From: DAOUCP01 sp034432155
Lineage (GTDB): Bacteria; Chloroflexota; Anaerolineae; Epilineales; Epilineaceae
DNA length: 7,442 bases
Direction of reading: 5' to 3'
NCBI GenBank assembly: GCA_034432155.1
Contig: DAOUCP010000083.1
Location: forward strand, 1 to 7,442
The translations under genes and the position numbers were made by a program. The first letter of the stretch is position 1. Each line of letters begins with the position of its first letter. This document shows, piece by piece, positions 5,856 through 7,442 of this stretch. The notes under the pieces were generated by a model that was not told the origin of the DNA, made no database searches, and worked only from the letters and a program-made list of their open reading frames with translations.

Positions 5856-6295
5856 CCGGTCTTCCCTTCCCGATCCAGGATGATCGTCACCGGACCATCA
5901 TTGACCAACTCCACCGCCATGAGCGCGCCGAAGACGCCACAGGCCACCTTGACTCCGCAAGCCTCGAGCTGGGCAACGAAGGCGCGGTAGAGGCGCTCGG
6001 CGAGCTCGGGCGCCGCCGCCAGGCTGAAATCCGGCCGCCGTCCGCGGCGGGCATCGCCGTACAGAGTGAACTGGCTCACTACCAGCACTTGGCCGTCCAC
6101 CGCGGCCAGATCGCGCTCGAACTTGCTGGAGGCGCCGGCGAAGAGACGCAGACTGGCCACCTTGCGGGCCAGCCAACCGGCCTCCGCCTCGCTGTCGCCG
6201 CGGCGCACGCCCAAGAGCACCAGGAAGCCGCGGCCAATCGACGCCACCGGCTGATCGTCGATCCGCACCTCCGCCCGCGACACCCGCTGCACCAC
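5843..6295 (-). CDS. dtd: D-aminoacyl-tRNA deacylase (DTD)
   Basis: Hydrolyses D-amino acids (and glycine mischarged on tRNA-Ala) from tRNA in the cytoplasm, protecting translation. Both signature motifs are present: SQFTLYGD, with the conserved Thr of the active site, and the C-terminal NDGPVT. The core from VQRVSRAEV to the end aligns throughout, and the length is normal at 150 residues. The start is doubtful. The earliest plausible start codon after the upstream gene is the GTG at 6295, giving MVQRV and missing about three residues of the first strand. The canonical MRAVVQRV would place Met at 6302-6304, where the codon is GCG. The nearest in-frame ATG (6415) would add 40 unrelated residues and overlap the HEAT gene by 100 bp. 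The stop overlaps the next gene by 13 bp. Confidence 0.9.
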   Translation of the reverse strand: MVQRVSRAEVRIDDQPVASIGRGFLVLLGVRRGDSEAEAGWLARKVASLRLFAGASSKFERDLAAVDGQVLVVSQFTLYGDARRGRRPDFSLAAAPELAERLYRAFVAQLEACGVKVACGVFGALMAVELVNDGPVTIILDREGKTGCES

Positions 6296-6308
6296 GGCGC
6301 GCGCTGGC

Positions 6309-6317
6309 TCACCCCCT
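6309..6317 (-). promoter_or_regulatory. Shine-Dalgarno of dtd, spaced for a GCG codon
   Basis: AGGGGGTGA matches the AGGAGGTGA consensus at 8 of 9 bases and overlaps the stop codon of the HEAT gene. Seven nt after AGGGGG comes GCG (6302-6304), where family alignment expects the initiator. The first usable start (GTG at 6295) is 16 nt away, which is long for efficient initiation. Confidence 0.6.
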
Positions 6318-7442
6318 AGGCAGAGGAGCGACCGCTCTCGCGCCCGGTAAGGATCAGGCGCAGGATGTCGCGCCGCGCGGGAACCGTTTCGCGATCGAGG
6401 GCCTCGGCCAGCCACGCGCGAACGGCCGCCGATTTCGGCTGGCCGGCGATGCTGGCCAGCTCACGGCGCGCTGCCTCCGCGGCCGCGCCTTGCAGATGGG
6501 CGTGCAACGTCCAGAGAAAGTCGAGGGCCAGCGGGTCCGCCGCTGCTCGCCGGCCGGCCAGTGCCGCAGCGTGCTCGACGGCGGCCGGCGGTTCCAGCAG
6601 CCAGCGGCAGACGTGGAGCACATCCCCCGGCTCGGTGCCCAAGGCTACGATGCGATCCACCAGCTCGCTCTTGGCGAACGCCGCGAAGGGATCGTTGGCC
6701 GCGGCCGGAACCGCCTTGAGGACGGCCGCAAGCAGCTCGAGGGCGCCCGGTGGCCTCTCCGTAGCCAAGCGATCTAGAGCCGCGAGCCATCGGATGCGGC
6801 CCTCGCCCTGCTCCGCAGACGTCAGCGCCAGGAGGACGCCGGCATTCTCGGCACGCCGCTCTGCCAATCGGGCCTCCTCGAGGGCGCCCGCTTCGCGCAG
6901 CACCGCCGGCAGTTGGTGGCGCACCAAGGGGTCGGGGTCGAGCGCCAGCGCGAGAACCCGCGTCCTGCCATCTTGGTAGCCTAGCCGCAGCACCGCGCGA
7001 GCCGCTTCGAGCCGCACCGGGGCGATCGCATCGCGCAGCCGATCGGCAAGCGGGAACTCCAATTCCTCACGGAGGGCATCCCCGAGCTCGCCTTCGGCAG
7101 CCAGCGCTTGCAGTGCGGCCATTCGGACGCCTGGATCGGCATGCCGCAGCAGCTCTAGCAGCACCGCAAGCATTGTCGGCTCGGGCGACCGGATGGCCGC
7201 CCGCGATAGGACCGCCACCGCCGCGCCGCGGCTGTCGTGCGGCCGCGCCACGACCTGGCGCAAGGCCTTCACCATCGAGCTCGAAAGGGAAGCCTGCCCT
7301 GCCACATGCGCCAACGCAACCTCCACCAGCGGCGGGGCTGTGGCTTCGCGTAGGCCGATGCCGATGCGCTCGCGCAGGGTCGACTCGGCCACCTCGAGCA
7401 TCGGTCGTAGCTGGTTCAGGGCGGCTTGGCGCACCGTGGCCG
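6316..7442 (-). CDS. HEAT-repeat domain protein, N-terminus beyond the window
   Basis: A helical-repeat scaffold, probably a protein-interaction surface; no catalytic motif is visible. Repeat helices with the HEAT/PBS-lyase signature (D..VR..A...L) appear at ADPGVRMAALQALAA (about 99-113 from the GTG at 7434), IAPVRLEAARAVLRLG and PDPLVRHQLPAVLREAG. More degenerate helical pairs fill the rest to residue 372. The GTG at 7434 is unlikely to be the true start. It encodes the Val of a further HEAT motif (VRQAALNQL), and the frame stays open to the window edge. The gene is therefore marked as partial. It ends with TAG 20 bp before the dtd GTG and probably heads or continues the operon with dtd, the epimerase and the photolyase. 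Its partner is unknown. Confidence 0.8.
   Translation of the reverse strand, partial: ATVRQAALNQLRPMLEVAESTLRERIGIGLREATAPPLVEVALAHVAGQASLSSSMVKALRQVVARPHDSRGAAVAVLSRAAIRSPEPTMLAVLLELLRHADPGVRMAALQALAAEGELGDALREELEFPLADRLRDAIAPVRLEAARAVLRLGYQDGRTRVLALALDPDPLVRHQLPAVLREAGALEEARLAERRAENAGVLLALTSAEQGEGRIRWLAALDRLATERPPGALELLAAVLKAVPAAANDPFAAFAKSELVDRIVALGTEPGDVLHVCRWLLEPPAAVEHAAALAGRRAAADPLALDFLWTLHAHLQGAAAEAARRELASIAGQPKSAAVRAWLAEALDRETVPARRDILRLILTGRESGRSSA

Noticed and set aside
5843..6415. dtd starting at the ATG at 6415
   Set aside because: The added 40 residues do not resemble DTD, lie wholly before the canonical MRAVVQRV start, and would overlap the HEAT gene by 100 bp.
7432..7434. GTG as the start of the HEAT-repeat gene
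   Set aside because: It encodes the Val of a HEAT motif (VRQAAL), so the protein most likely began upstream of the window.

Overview
All eight recognisable genes in this high-GC window lie on the minus strand, so transcription runs from position 7442 towards 1. The open frames on the plus strand are long only because stop codons are rare at this GC content. The gene mix is a DUF2089 regulator, a DUF4097 protein and a small SHOCT-like protein in one operon, plus a class I photolyase and a small FRYKVVPA-type protein. This is most reminiscent of Chloroflexota, perhaps Thermomicrobia. That assignment rests on remembered family distribution, not on a search.

Region 1 (7442 to 3274) is a tightly packed operon. 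It holds a HEAT-repeat protein that enters from outside the window, D-aminoacyl-tRNA deacylase (dtd), a TIGR01777-type epimerase-like oxidoreductase and a class I CPD photolyase. dtd and the epimerase overlap by 13 bp, and the epimerase and photolyase by 4 bp. This suggests translational coupling of proofreading, redox and light-dependent DNA-repair functions. The start of dtd is abnormal: a near-consensus Shine-Dalgarno sequence sits 7 nt before a GCG codon, exactly where the family's initiator Met should be.

Region 2 (3273 to 3069) is a 205-bp gap. It contains a GC-rich hairpin after the photolyase and a strong sigma-70-like promoter with an extended -10. A dyad covers the expected transcription start.

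Region 3 (3068 to 991) is a three-gene operon: a DUF2089 zinc-ribbon/HTH protein, a DUF4097 beta-solenoid protein, and a small SHOCT-like protein. All three carry a copy of the same short helical module of about 27 residues, at the C-terminus of two and the N-terminus of the third. No member has a signal peptide or transmembrane segment. By analogy with YvlB/LiaX-type proteins it may be an envelope-stress or sensing system acting from the cytoplasm. This is the best candidate here for a poorly described system.

Region 4 (990 to 28) holds a lipoprotein FKBP peptidyl-prolyl isomerase and a 101-residue protein of unknown function. The isomerase has its own good promoter (TTGACC, 17 bp, GATAAT). 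A perfect 12-bp inverted repeat places one arm in that promoter's spacer and the other over the isomerase ribosome-binding site and start. Read-through RNA from the upstream operon could therefore fold over the ribosome-binding site, while RNA from the local promoter could not. No tRNA, rRNA, CRISPR array, insertion sequence or origin was seen.
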